A stretch of 64,000 bases of DNA from Eublepharis macularius (taxonomy: Eukaryota; Chordata; Lepidosauria; Squamata; Eublepharidae), in the NCBI RefSeq assembly GCF_028583425.1, contig NC_072801.1, forward strand, positions 25,006,001-25,070,000, in the 5' to 3' direction. This document shows positions 32,851 to 44,689 of the stretch, piece after piece. The number at the start of each line of letters is the position of its first letter. Position 1 is the stretch's first letter. Below the pieces are notes generated by a model. That model did no database searches. It saw only the letters and a list, made by a program, of their open reading frames with translations, and was not told the DNA's origin. Position numbers and translations under genes: made by a program.

Positions 32851-33270
32851 CTTCGTCTTCGTCTTCGTCTTCGTCTTCGTCTTCGTCTTCGTCTTCGTCT
32901 TCGTCTTCGTCTTCGTCTTCGTCTTCGTCTTCGTCTTCGTCTTCGTCTTCGTCTTCGTCTTCGTCTTCGTCTTCGTCTTCGTCTTCGTCTTCGTCTTCGT
33001 CTTCGTCTTCGTCTTCGTCTTCGTCTTCGTCTTCGTCTTCGTCTTCGTCTTCGTCTTCGTCTTCGTCTTCGTCTTCGTCTTCGTCTTCGTCTTCGTCTTC
33101 GTCTTCGTCTTCGTCTTCGTCTTCGTCTTCGTCTTCGTCTTCGTCTTCGTCTTCGTCTTCGTCTTCGTCTTCGTCTTCGTCTTCGTCTTCGTCTTCGTCT
33201 TCGTCTTCGTCTTCGTCTTCGTCTTCGTCTTCGTCTTCGTCTTCGTCTTCGTCTTCGTCTTCGTCTTCGT
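32851..33270. repeat. (CTTCGT)n hexamer array, 70 copies
   Basis: 420 bp of perfect CTTCGT repeats. The unit differs from the preceding CTTTGT array by one T-to-C change and continues its 6-bp phase. The change creates one CpG per unit. No mixed units occur at the junction. Confidence 0.98.
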
Positions 33271-33272
33271 CT

Positions 33273-33747
<475 letters not shown>

Positions 33748-34784
33748 TTTTGGCAACCTCTTCTACATGCAAAACTTTTTTGGTACAAATTTGTAATGTT
33801 ATAAAATGGTAAAAATTTCATACAATTATAATTTTACTAACAATCCAACTCAAATAATTTTATAGATAATTCAAACAGTATTGCTTTTATAATCATATTA
33901 GGCATAAATATTAAACATAACTTTTAAACATTAAGTAAAAAGTATTAAACACTCAGTAGAGATGGGTTGAAGGTTTTATCTTAAATCCTGAGCAGCTTGA
34001 AACCTTCAAGTGAGAACTTAAAACATGTTTCTCTGTTTTAGAGAAACTGTTTTTCAGTACAAAATAAATGGGATGTATGTTTTTGTTGCACTTTCCCAAC
34101 CAGGAGACACACTCCTCCTAAGAGTTTAATGGCTTCTTTCATTAACAAACGCTAGTTGTTTTCATTACGTGAGGTATCAAAATATAAATGTTTATTTAAA
34201 TAAAACATAGAAAAATAGAACAGATGAACGAAACAAGAATTAAGTATCCTAACATTTCTTAATGAAATCTAACTCAGTCAAATTAATGATGAAATGCATT
34301 CAAGTTACCATAGCACTTATTACAAGGGTAAGTTTCCTGCCTAGATCTTCATGAGATTTCTTTTGGCCAAAACCCTGATCTGCTATTTGGATTACCATTT
34401 TTATATATTATCTTATGCAGAAATCTGAGATCTTTTCATATGATAACAAAGATAAATATCAAACCAATCATAATTTAATTCTTTTTTACTATTTCCAATC
34501 ATGTGACATTCTACCTAGCCAAAAGTACCACTATGCCCAGCTGTAAGATAAGAGATATGGATAGTAAAAGTGACTAGAAAAGTTACATGACCAGATCATC
34601 CTTGGTCTCTGCTAACAATTACAGAACATGTATCTGATACTGTTCACTATTTTTAATTGGCTGTCAAAGATAAAGAAGCACCAGTTATACACCATACTAG
34701 AAAAAGAACTACAGTGATGTTCATTCAGTGTTATTTAGAATGCATATGTTTCACTAAGTATGTGTTCTAAACCATAATCAGCAG
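33748..34784. other. AT-rich, no gene recognised
   Basis: Strongly AT-rich. A segment around 34719-34775 (AGAATGCATATGTTTCACTA) resembles one at about 46340-46392, so part of it may be old retroelement sequence. Confidence 0.4.
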
Positions 34785-34965
34785 TCTACTGGTTTGAATC
34801 CCACTACTGACATGAGTTCAGTAGGTGGCCTTGGGTCAGCCACTCCTCTCAGCCCCAGCTCCATTGTGGGGATAAGAATAACACTAACTTGTTCACTGCT
34901 CTGGGTGAGGCACTAATATGTGTAGAAGAGCGGTATATAAGCACGGTTATTATTATTATTTATAT
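34785..34965 (+). mobile_element. tRNA/L2-type SINE, 5'-truncated
   Basis: GTTTGAATCCCACTACTGAC (B box region), CCTTGGGTCAGCCACTCCTC, then CGGTATATAAGCACGG with an (ATT)n tail. Same family as 59097-59336. Confidence 0.7.
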
Positions 34966-35735
34966 TTCCATGACACCATCCCTTGACCTGTGAAATTAAG
35001 TATTTTGATAAATATGAAAGTGATACCAAATATAAATGCATTGCGTAATGTGTGAGTGTACATATACAAACTTTAAAAATTGTATTGGATAATACCGCAA
35101 AGCATGATTACTGAGAAAGCTGCTTTCACTGCTTTCAGTGTGGAGAGCTGCTTGTAGATCAAAACAACCTGACGAGCTGTCTTCATGCAGAGTGCACTTG
35201 ATTCTCTTGGCTTTCAATTCTGCTTTCGTTCAGCATGGGTAAATCGATGTGTCAGCAGTAAACATTTGTATCACTCCTCTCTGAATGACCTTTTAAATTT
35301 TACTGCCTATCGTGTCAAAGCAATTAAAATTAACAATACAGTTACTAAGCTGCTAAGATCAATTAATGGCTCTTAGGTTTTATCTATTGATCTAGTGACA
35401 TCTTCAAAACCCACTGGTAACAGACTATACATACTTCTCTTCTATCCACAATATATACAAAAGGATTAATTACATATTCTTCTCTTCTAAATTACATATT
35501 TAAATGACATATTCTTATCTCCTAAATTAATTAGTCAAACTCTTACATCAAGGATTGGTGACAAGTTGTGGACAGACTACTCTTGGACAGAATGTACACT
35601 GAGAATAAATGACATCAAACAAATTGGAAACTAAATAAATCACTTTTATTTAACAAATACATTTCTTCTGAAGTCTCTTTAGAAATTAAATAATAGAAAC
35701 AAACTATGTGGCATTCCTCAAATCCACGTGTAGGA
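34966..35735. other. AT-rich, no gene recognised
   Basis: No coding motif is seen; it may include old L1 5' sequence continuous with the next feature. Confidence 0.4.
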
Positions 35736-35738
35736 TGC

Positions 35739-36741
35739 TATGGAAGTGGTACTTAGAGGGAAATTAATCTCCATTGCCTCCTGTCATGAAGAACAAAAAG
35801 AAAGCATTAGAAATGAAATATCAAGAATAAGAAAATTAGAAGATAAACACAAAAAGGCCACCCAATCTATAAACTTGCTTGCATGAAAATTAGAGGAAAA
35901 ATCCTCCTCACATTCTATACAAGCTATTAAAGGCACCCAGGAAAAACTCAAACTAATTCTGTAAAATTAGCCAATGTATTTGCTGAATACTACCAAAACA
36001 TTTGTACATCAGACAATCCTGACACTAATCATATTTTAAATTATTTATCATCACAGGAAATTTGGAAAAAAACCTCACAAGAACATAAACAATATCTGGA
36101 CCAAACAGTCACAACAGAAGATGTTACAGTCACTATCAAATCCTTGAAAAAAATAACAAAGCTTCAGACAGGGATGGATTCCCTGTCAAATTTTTACAAA
36201 AAAATACATTCACCTACTTTCAACTCCACTAACTGCCACGTGCAACTCTGTTATGTTAGGAGGTAGCATCTCTCTATCTTGGTCAGAGGCTGAAATAGTA
36301 GTTACTCCAAAAAAGGACAACCATATTACAAATACTAAATCTTCTCAACCAATACCCTTCCTGAATCAAGACCAAAAGATCTTTACAAGCATATTTGCCA
36401 AAACATTGTCTAAATTTAAATAACCAACTACATTCACCTTGACCAGACAATACACGTAACACTTAAACTATAATTAATTTCTGTGAAGCATACAAAACCC
36501 CTACATTACTTCTGGCCTTTGATATAGAGAAGGCATTTGGTTAAGTGGAAATACCATATCTAAAACTTTTACTTCAAAAAATGGGTTTTGGCGACCAATT
36601 CTAAAATGCCATTAATGCTCTTTATCTTTCTCCAAAAGCTACAGTTAGGACTAACAATGTACATTCAATAGATATCCATATAGCAAGTGGAACTAGACAA
36701 GGCTGTCTCCTTTCCCCATTTCTGTTTGCCATAACTATAGA
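35739..36741 (+). mobile_element. L1 LINE ORF2 fragment, degraded
   Basis: Discontinuous frames read as L1 ORF2: EVVLRGKLISIAS (between endonuclease and RT), then QPIPFLNQDQKIFTSIFAKT (RT start region), LLAFDIEKAFG (motif A, with the usual FD..KAFD ending altered) and GTRQGCLLSPFLFAI (motif B). Several stops and shifts break it and many codons are missing, so it is old. It ends abruptly at 36741 where another repeat begins. Confidence 0.8.
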
Positions 36742-36880
36742 CAGGGCCGGTGCTACCATTAGACCAACTAGGCAGCCGCCTTGGGCACAGACCTCAACAG
36801 GGGCATAGTTTTATACAGATTACTTTCTTGAAAAAAATGCAACTGAGAAAACCTATTGAGCACCCCCTAAATGGTCCTGT
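36742..36880 (+). repeat. Dispersed repeat fragment
   Basis: CAGGGCCGGTGCTACCATTA with GACCAACTAGGCAGCCGCCT is the start of a common squamate dispersed repeat. The class is not assigned. It joins the L1 fragment directly. Confidence 0.5.
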
Positions 36881-37983
36881 CCACAGACATCAAGCAGCTC
36901 AAAAGCTCACTGTAACTTTTTTATTTATTTATTTATTTGATGTATACCCTGCCCTCCCCACAGATGGGCTAAGGGTGGCTAACAACATTAAAAAATACAT
37001 TAAAATCACAGAAACATAAAATCGATATTTATTTAAAAATGATTAAAATAGTCCAGGAGCAGGCTATTTAAACAAATATTGGGAGTCCGTATACAGGCAT
37101 GGCAGAGGGCTGAGGGCAGCTCCGGAAGAAATGGTGGTCTTAGATGGAAGAAGAAGGACACTCGCTGGCACTCAGCCAAAGGCCCAGCAGTACATCTCCA
37201 TTTTACAAGCCCTGCAAAACTGTAACAGGTCCCACAGGGCCCAGATCTCCAGCGGGAGAGCATTCCACCAGGCCAGGGCCAGGGCAGAAAAAGCCCTCGC
37301 CCTAGTTGAGGCCAGATGGATGTCCTTTGGGCCAGGGACCACCAGGAGTTGCTTGTCTGCAGAACGCAACACCCTGCAGGGGACATAATGGAAGAGGCGG
37401 TCCCGCAGGTATGCAGGTCCCAGTCCATGAAGGGCTTTAAATACCAAGGTTAACACCTTGAACCGGATCTGGAACTCCACTGGAACCCAGTGCAGCTAGC
37501 ACAGCACATGATGAATGTGCGCTTGGATGGGCGTTCTGGTAAGGACGTATGCCGCTGCATTCTGAATCAGCTGTAACTTCCGGGTCAGACCCAAGGGCAG
37601 TCCAGGATAGAGTGAGTTGCAATAGTCTAGCCTGGAGGTGACCGTTGCATGGATTACTGTGGCCAGGTCCTGTGGTGAAAGACAGGGCGCCAGTTGCCTG
37701 CCCTGTCGAAGATGAAAAAAGGCAGACCTGGCAACAGTCATGACCTGGGCCTCCATTGAAAGTGTAGCATCCAAGGTCACACCCAGACTCCTCACCATCA
37801 GTGAAGGTTTCAATTGTACCCCATCAACAGCTGGGAGCCAGTTCCCAGCTTGATTGCCCCATGATCCAGACACAGAACCTCTGTCTTCAGGGGATTCAAT
37901 TTCAGGTGACTCTGATGTAACCATACCGTCACAGCCTCAAGACCCTTGACCAAGGAATCCAAAGCAAGATCAGACTGGCCATC

Positions 37984-38980
37984 TGTAATGATTCCAAGTA
38001 AATGTGTGCATGTATCTTTAAATGCTTGATGAGATAGGTGAAGAGTGGGGGGTGAAGGAGATGGATGAGTGAGTGATATGTGTCAGGCTATGGCATTCCA
38101 TACTTGATAGTCTGTTTCACTCCCTTCTGCAAGAAGACGAGGTCTTTTGATTTCAAAAGGTTTATTGTGAAAGCCAGATGTGCATATTCCAGGATTAGAG
38201 ATCCTGGCTGAGCAAATCGTTGCTAGGAATGAATCATAGAGCAAAGGTTGTTACATTTCACACTCCCGGAGCCCAGCCTCCCCCCCAAGTTCATACAGCA
38301 AAACTTCTCAGAGGTGCGCTGAGCTAGCCAAGGTCGAAACAGCAGATAAGACAGGATCCTTTCCCATGGAATCGGCTCCTTGCAGGTGTTGCCTGGAGGG
38401 AAAGAAGTCTAAACACTACACAATTAAATATGGCGTTACTTAGGTTAAAACAGTTTCTGACAATATGATTGGTTGAGGACTGAGAGGGTGGGTGGAGTGA
38501 ATGCAGTTTGAGACGGAGAGTAGAGAGAAAATTTTTAGTCAGAAGAAAGCAAGCTAGCTGTGTGCTGCTTGAATATGTTGAAGTGTTTATGAGAGAAATA
38601 TAACCTGTGTGGAACCTGAACTGAGCATGTTTGTGAAAGGACACTCAGTCAGGGAAAGAGAGGCCAGCTGTGTGAATGAGAGTAAATGAAGTAACTTTAA
38701 GAACCGAGAACTACGTTTATGAAACCGATACGCTTCTTGACTAAATAAAAGTTTATTTTTGTTTTGCTATATCCCAGTATAGCTGTCATTGCTATATCCC
38801 ATTCCTATCTTCAGGGCCACATAGAACCACGAAGGAGCCTGACGCTTAGGAACATTACCAAAGGGAAAATTTAAATAAAATACCTTGGAATAAAATATTC
38901 CGGGTGGCAGCAGACTACCCAGAGGGTTAAGGGATAGATTAAAAGAAAAATCTACCCTAAAGAAAGTAAAGGTCATAACA
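37984..38980 (+). mobile_element. Solo LTR (endogenous retrovirus fossil) inside a LINE
   Basis: A 997-bp insert beginning TGTAATG and ending CATAACA, flanked by the 5-bp duplication CCATC (37979-37983 and 38981-38985). Removing it restores a continuous LINE reading, which confirms the borders. An AATAAA signal lies near 38743. No internal genes are present. The family was not identified; it is younger than the host LINE. Confidence 0.85.
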
Positions 38981-40728
38981 CCATCCATCAGCAGATAGAG
39001 CTGAGTGTCATCTGCATACCAGTGACAACCTAGCCCAAAGGTGCGGGCTAACAGGGCAAGGGGGCACATATAGATGTTAAATAGCATCGGGGAAAGAATC
39101 GCCCCCTGAGGGATGCCACATACCAAAGAATGGTAAGCAGACATCTGTTCCCTGAGTGCCACTCTCTGTCCTAGATTGTGAAGGAAGGAGTTCAGCCACT
39201 GCAGGGCTGTTCCACGAATCCCCACATTGGCAAGGGAATGGGTCAGAAGATTATGACTGACCATGTCAAATGCTGCTGTAAGATCTAAAAGTATCAGCAG
39301 TGCCGACCCACTCCGGTCCAGGTGTCGCCGCAGATCATCTGTGAGGGCAACCAGAGCCGTCTCTGTACCATGGCCAGGCCTGAAGCTGGACTGGAATGGA
39401 TCCAGGATAGAGGCATCACCCAGGTATACCTGCAGCTGTTCCACTACCGCCCTCTCAATTACCTTAACCACGAACAGAATATTCGAAACTGGGCGATAAT
39501 TGGCTGGATCAGCAGGATCCAGTGATGGTTTCTTTAAGAAGGACCGCACCACTGCCTCTTTCAGGGAGTCTGTAAAAAACCCAGAACTCAGAGAAAGATT
39601 AATGATGTCAGCTAATGGTGCCCAAATCCCATCACCACCACTTTTCACCAGCCATGATGGGCATGGGTCCAGTGAGCTCGTGGTAGGTTTCACAGCATGA
39701 AGGACCCTGCCCACCTCCTCCTGGGAGAGTGGCCTGAATTGATCTAATATCAACCCTGAAGACGACCAAGGGGCCTCCAGTACACATACTGCATCAACTG
39801 TGGTGGACAGATCCCGGCGGAGTGACAAGATCTTATCCGCAAAATAGTCTCCAAAAGCCTCACAGCTTATTACCGAATTTACATTTTTATTTGTCCCATG
39901 TGTGAGGGACGTTAAAGACCAAATCACTCTGGAAAGTTGTGCTGGGCGAGAACTAGTGGACGCAGTGGAAGCTGCATAGTAGTCTCTCTTTGCAGCTTTC
40001 AGTGCCATCTCATAGGCCTTCATAAATGTCCTATAAGATGTTCTTGTCACTTCATCATGGAGTCGCTGACACACCCGCTCTAGCCGTCTCAGCTCCCATT
40101 TGATTTGTCGTAGCTCATCAGTATACCAAGGAGCAACTCTAGTTCGGGGGCGGAGAGAGCGACGGGGAGCAATCTCATCAATAGCTTCAGAGAAACGGGC
40201 ATTCAAGTCCTCTATCAGCTCATCCAATGAGCCACCAGGGGGCATCAGATCCTCCAGAGCATTCTGCAATTCAATTGGATCCATTTGACTCCATGGGCAA
40301 GCATAAATCAGCTCGTCGCCCAAGCAGGAGGGGGTCATGGTGCCCAGACAAGCCCTCAGGATGAGGTGGTCTGACCATGGCACTGCTATAGCTTCATCCA
40401 GATCCACCTGTATCCCGAACCCAAAGATCAAATCCTGTGTGTGTCCTGCTCGATGTGTGGCCATTGATACAAACTGGGAGAGTCCTAATGCTGCCATGGA
40501 GGCTATCATGTCCATGGCCTGTGAGGAGGTAGCATCATCAGCATGGACACTGATGTCCCCTAAGACCAGAAGCCTGGGGTACTCCAAGGCCCAGCCAGCC
40601 ACCGTCTCTAACAGGCCAGGCACAGCATCTGCTGGTGCGCTGGGCGATCGGTACACCAGACAGATGGCTATACTCTCCTCGGCATCGCACACCAGGCCCA
40701 CACAATCAATGCCAGCAATCTTTGGCAA
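38981..40728 (-). pseudogene. LINE ORF2 (endonuclease C-term and reverse transcriptase)
   Basis: One long open frame with the C-terminal half of an AP-like endonuclease (LLVLGDISVHADD, where the usual GDFN has lost its Asn; MATHRAGHTQDLI; WSDHL), a linker, then RT: ANYRPVSNILFVVKVIERAV, LLDLTAAFDMVSH (motif A), CGIPQGAILSPMLFNIYM (motif B) and YADDTQLYLLMDG (motif C). The endonuclease N-terminus is missing. The frame runs on for about 70 codons into the inserted LTR, where similarity to LINEs stops; the RT thumb and tail resume at 37978 and below. It is a partial retrotransposon protein and not a host gene. Confidence 0.85.
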
Positions 40729-40828
40729 AGGGAGCAGCCTGATGGAGAAAGACTCGAATGAGCACCACTACCTCAACAAGACATTTCCCAATATGTAAAA
40801 CAAATATGAGAAACCTGTACCATAAATG

Positions 40829-41251
40829 TGTTGGAATATATGTGTGTTGCAAGGTCTGAGATTCACTCATTATGGGGTTAATGTGTTTACCTACCATGCT
40901 ATTGTTTAGATTGACCTGGAAGGGGAACCTGGCTCAAAGCCAATAATCTGCAAGCCCAGAAAACTTGAGTGTTTGTAAACTGTTATTGGTCGACAGGTCA
41001 GGTGATTTTCTTTCAGGGTCAAGAAGACAGAGGAAGAAGAAGATTCTCCATTCAGTTATCCCAGCTCTTTGTTTGTAACCAGTAGTGAGAATGTAGCTCC
41101 AGGCATTTGTTATTTTGTAGGCAATCCTGTTAACCTTTCTTCCTTTAGAAGTAAATGATTTTAAAAGCTAAACTCGTGTGCTGACTCTCTGTTGATTCAA
41201 GATCCATTGCACCTCTGAAGAAAAGCTATTTTTTAACCTTTTCCCTCAACA
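40829..41251 (+). mobile_element. Probable solo LTR (fossil)
   Basis: A 423-bp block beginning TGTTGGAATA and ending CCCTCAACA (TGTTG/CAACA inverted termini), flanked by AAATG and AAGTG (one mismatch). It lies at the 5' truncation point of the LINE. The composition is LTR-like; no coding sequence is present. Confidence 0.5.
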
Positions 41252-42017
41252 AAGTGGACCAGTTGAAGTAATTATTAAGGTGAAAAAGATGCTAGCGATT
41301 CGTGTATATTGTTCTTTGAATAACAGAAGTATGGTATGGCTTTGGATAGGCAATATGAGATCATTAACTCTCAAAAAAGGCAAACCTTATGAGTTATATC
41401 ATCCTGCTTTCAGATAATACTGCCAGTCATTGCTGCATCTCAAAATAGTCTAGGAGACTCAAAGTTATCTCAGAAGTCTCAGTCAACTTGAGAGGAACAA
41501 TCCTTACTGAAACTACTCCTTTTTAGCGCTCCAGAGAGCCAGCTAAAAAGAAGAAAGCAAACGAAGTAACTGCAGACAAAAGTATCTCCTTTTCAAGTAC
41601 AACATAATTCTCTCTCTCATTGTCTCACAGCAAACATGAGAAGGGGGTGGGAGTAGAAGACAGTCTGTTGTGCCAGCCAGGAAAAAGGTGGGGAAATAGC
41701 TTCCAATGCTACAAAAAGAAACTTTTCAGCAACTTGAGGAAGCCAAGCAAGAAGTGAGAAGGAAAACAAAAGGGAAAAGGTGGGAAACTGCCTCCAGAGC
41801 TAAGAAAAAACCCACTTCATAGAGCAAACATAGAGCAACACCAAGAGAAGAGGCAGAATGGAAAACACTAAAATCTTCACAGTTATTCTGCTGTGTCTGG
41901 AAAGAAATGGGCAGAAAGTCAGCTTCATGGCTGCAATAAAAGGGAAGAAAGTAGGGAAATTCTACTGTAGCAATGCGCAAAGCATACTTGCTTCAGAGGA
42001 ACAAGTGCAGGGAAAAA
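41252..42017. other. No gene recognised; A/G-rich
   Basis: A-rich plus strand with no convincing frame. It is possibly old L1 5' or ORF1 sequence, judging by its surroundings (inference). Confidence 0.35.
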
Positions 42018-42030
42018 TACCTCTGCACTA

Positions 42031-44590
42031 GAACCTACAACTATATAGTCAAGCTTTTAAGGTTTCCTCAAAATCTGAAAATCCTTTAAAGAGTTATGAT
42101 GACCTCATCCAATCCTTAAGGCCACTTTTGGTAGGTGCTCAAGAGGGAAAACTGGTCAAGACCAATTTGTCATCTAAACCTGGGTTTGATCAGAGCTGTA
42201 TTTGTGCTAAAAATGCTTTAATCTATGCCTATAAGTTAGCACTGAGAGCTGATGAAAAGACCAGACAAGATGCATATAGTTCTCTTTCATTTTTTAAAAA
42301 GAAATATAAATCACTGGTTGCCCGCTGTAAGAAAGAACATACCAGAAAACTGTGGGCCAATAGCAGCTACGAGCAAAAACTCAGTGGTGTTCTGGAAACT
42401 AGTGTCAAACTGCGCCTCCACAGCCGCCTCCCCCTTGGCTTCCTCTATCCCCCCCCAGATAAATGGACTTCTTTTTTCGAAAAAATGTATGATGATCCTA
42501 TTCAACCCCCTCCTGCCCTAACAATAGAAAATCTGGCCAAATGCCCCCCAGTTCAAGCCGAAGAAGTAAAAGCTTATATTAGCCAGTTAAAGAATGCAAA
42601 AGCCCCTGGGCTTGATGGAATATCTCCAGAATTACTAAAAACAAATAAGGACTGGTGGGCAACTTTCCTAGCCTCCCCATTTACTTATATTGATGAAACT
42701 GGCTACATCCCCAATGTTTGGGGAATGGCTATAGTAGTCCCCTTCCATAAGAAGGGAAAGAAGGAGGATCCATCCAATTATAGACCAATCAGCTTACTAA
42801 GCATTGTAAGCAAGTTGTCTACGAAACATCTGCTGAAGAAATTTTTAGACTGGCTAGAACAGGAGGAAATAATTGCTGATGAGCAAGCTGGGTTTAGAGC
42901 TGGCAGGTCAACAATAGATCACTGCCTAGTAATGCAACACCTTGTAGAGAAATACGCTACAGGAAACCAAGCATCACTTCACCGGGCATTTGTTGATTTA
43001 AAAGCAGCTTTTGACACAGTCTCTAGAAATAGACTTTGGAGGAAACTGCAGGCCTCCTCTATTGATAGGCGACTGCTGTCCCTTTTGGGGGCTATGCACA
43101 AGCAAACTGCCTTGAGTAAGGTGCAGCTGAATTGGGCATTTGACTGACCCCATTCAAACTTACAGGCAGGTGTGCCTTCTAGCCCCCTTTCTGTTTATCT
43201 TCTACATCAACAATTTGGTAAACCTTTTAAATGCCCCTGGAGTGCATCCTCCCAAATTAGCAAATAGGCACATTCATGTACTGCTCTATGCAGACGATGC
43301 TGTATTACTTTCTAGGACCCCCATAGCGCTGAAACGAGCCCTAAAAAATTCTCCCAATTCTGTGATACTGAACACCTTCTAACTAATTACCAAAAAACTA
43401 AGATCCTGGCTTTCGGTAAAAATCCAAAGATCAGACGATGGGAGCTTCAGGGGCATCAGTTTGAACAACTTACCAGCTTCAAATATTTGGGTGTAGTTTT
43501 GCAAGCCTCAGGTACCAAAACAACACATAGCAGCTTCATTGCTGATGTGGGAGAAAAAACAGCACATGGTATACTGAAATTCTATCGATCACAAGGGGGG
43601 CAGTATGTACCGGCTGCGCTCAGATTGTTTAAAGCCAAACCATTGGCCCAATTAGTATACGGATCATTCTTGGGGCTGCCATCCTCCTCTTTCTCTCAAC
43701 TTGAGAGAGTGCAGTCCAAATTCCTTAGAGCCCTATTACAAGTGCCCAAATGCATGCCTAACTCATGGGTTAGACTGGAAACAGGAATGTTAAGGGTAGA
43801 GGCCAGAATCACCATCCTTTCCATTTTCAAATGGCTGTCAGGACGTCTAAACCCGCAAGGTCTGCTCCCTCTGTTATTCCAAGACAAATTTCAATCTAAT
43901 TGGCAAAAGGCGACTCTGAAATCCCTGGGAAAATTGGGTCTTTCCCCTCAAAGTTTGCTAGTCATGGGGTTAGACCGAGAAAAATCACTCATTAAGCAGA
44001 GAGTGACAGACATTGAAAGACAAACATTTTCTTAGAGCACCAGGTTTTATTTCTTCAGATACTACTAAATATATTGCCGCTCCTGCAGCCTATTTTTACT
44101 TTCTTGAATCCAGTAACTCCAGAAGGGCATTTACTTTAGCTAGAAGTTCAACTCTACCCTCTGCCGTTCTGGAAGGAAAGTTTAAAGCTGTCCATTACTC
44201 TCTTAGGCTTTGCTCCTGTCCCCTAAGAGAAACTGACTCAATGGAGCACATCTTCTTCAACTGCCCAAGTCATAGTAAAATTAGAGCGGAAACCATCAGT
44301 CCATTAGTAGAAAGATTCCCTGTAAGTTCAAATAAAATCAAACTTGATTATCTTTTGTCTGATCAGAATCACCAGACACCATGTCAAGTAGCAAGATTCT
44401 GTGCCCAGGTCTACAAGCAACGTAAATCACATAAGGCAGCTTAAACAACTAATTTATGATGATCTTATTTTTTTACTCTTATATTTATTCATCGTTCTTC
44501 CCCAGTATCCAGTCTCAACTGTTTTTAAACTGATTTGCAAATGGTTTTATATGTACTGGTCCCAGACTGTAATAATAAACTTGACTTGAC
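42031..44590 (+). mobile_element. LINE, 5'-truncated, with 13-bp target duplications
   Basis: Bounded by the direct repeat TACCTCTGCACTA at 42018-42030 and 44591-44603, the signature of target-primed reverse transcription. The element starts between the endonuclease and RT regions and ends in AATAATAAACTTGACTTGAC. The clade is not resolved by eye; it is distinct from the L2/CR1 family nearby. Confidence 0.88.
42128..44444 (+). pseudogene. LINE reverse transcriptase, broken by frame changes
   Basis: Four overlapping frames follow one another: 42128-43147 (linker, AKAPGLDGISPELLK, SNYRPISLLSIVSKL, then HRAFVDLKAAFDTVSR, motif A), 43140-43382 (LLAPFLFIFYIN, motif B end; LLYADDAVLLSRTP, motif C), 43487-44035 (thumb and connection) and 44013-44444. 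The last includes a C-terminal Cys-rich motif, CSCPLRETDSMEHIFFNCP, of the C-x-C-x10-H-x4-C type. At least three frame changes, the first just before motif B, make it nonfunctional. Otherwise the coding sequence is well preserved, suggesting moderate age. Confidence 0.85.
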
Positions 44591-44689
44591 TACCTCTGCA
44601 CTAAGAACAGCAGAAATACCTGAACCTACTTCATGGGGTGAAATATCCTAGCTACCACCAGAAGAAGCTGAGAAATGGAGAAAAGCAGA

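Larger units (their letters stand above)
36905..40800 (-). mobile_element. L2/CR1-like LINE, 5'-truncated, split by a solo LTR
   Basis: Read on the minus strand it runs from the C-terminal half of the endonuclease at about 40.8 kb through RT to the ORF2 tail (GLGPAYLRDRLFHYVPCR; LASTRARAFSALALAWWN) at about 37.2 kb, and ends in an (ATAA)n tail near 36.91 kb. A 997-bp LTR (37984-38980) interrupts the RT just after the YADD motif. Same family as the 3' ends at 1-974 and 49310-49675. Confidence 0.85.

Noticed and set aside
38767-40728. 653-codon host protein
   Set aside because: The motifs are those of LINE endonuclease and reverse transcriptase, and the C-terminal part is read from an inserted LTR.
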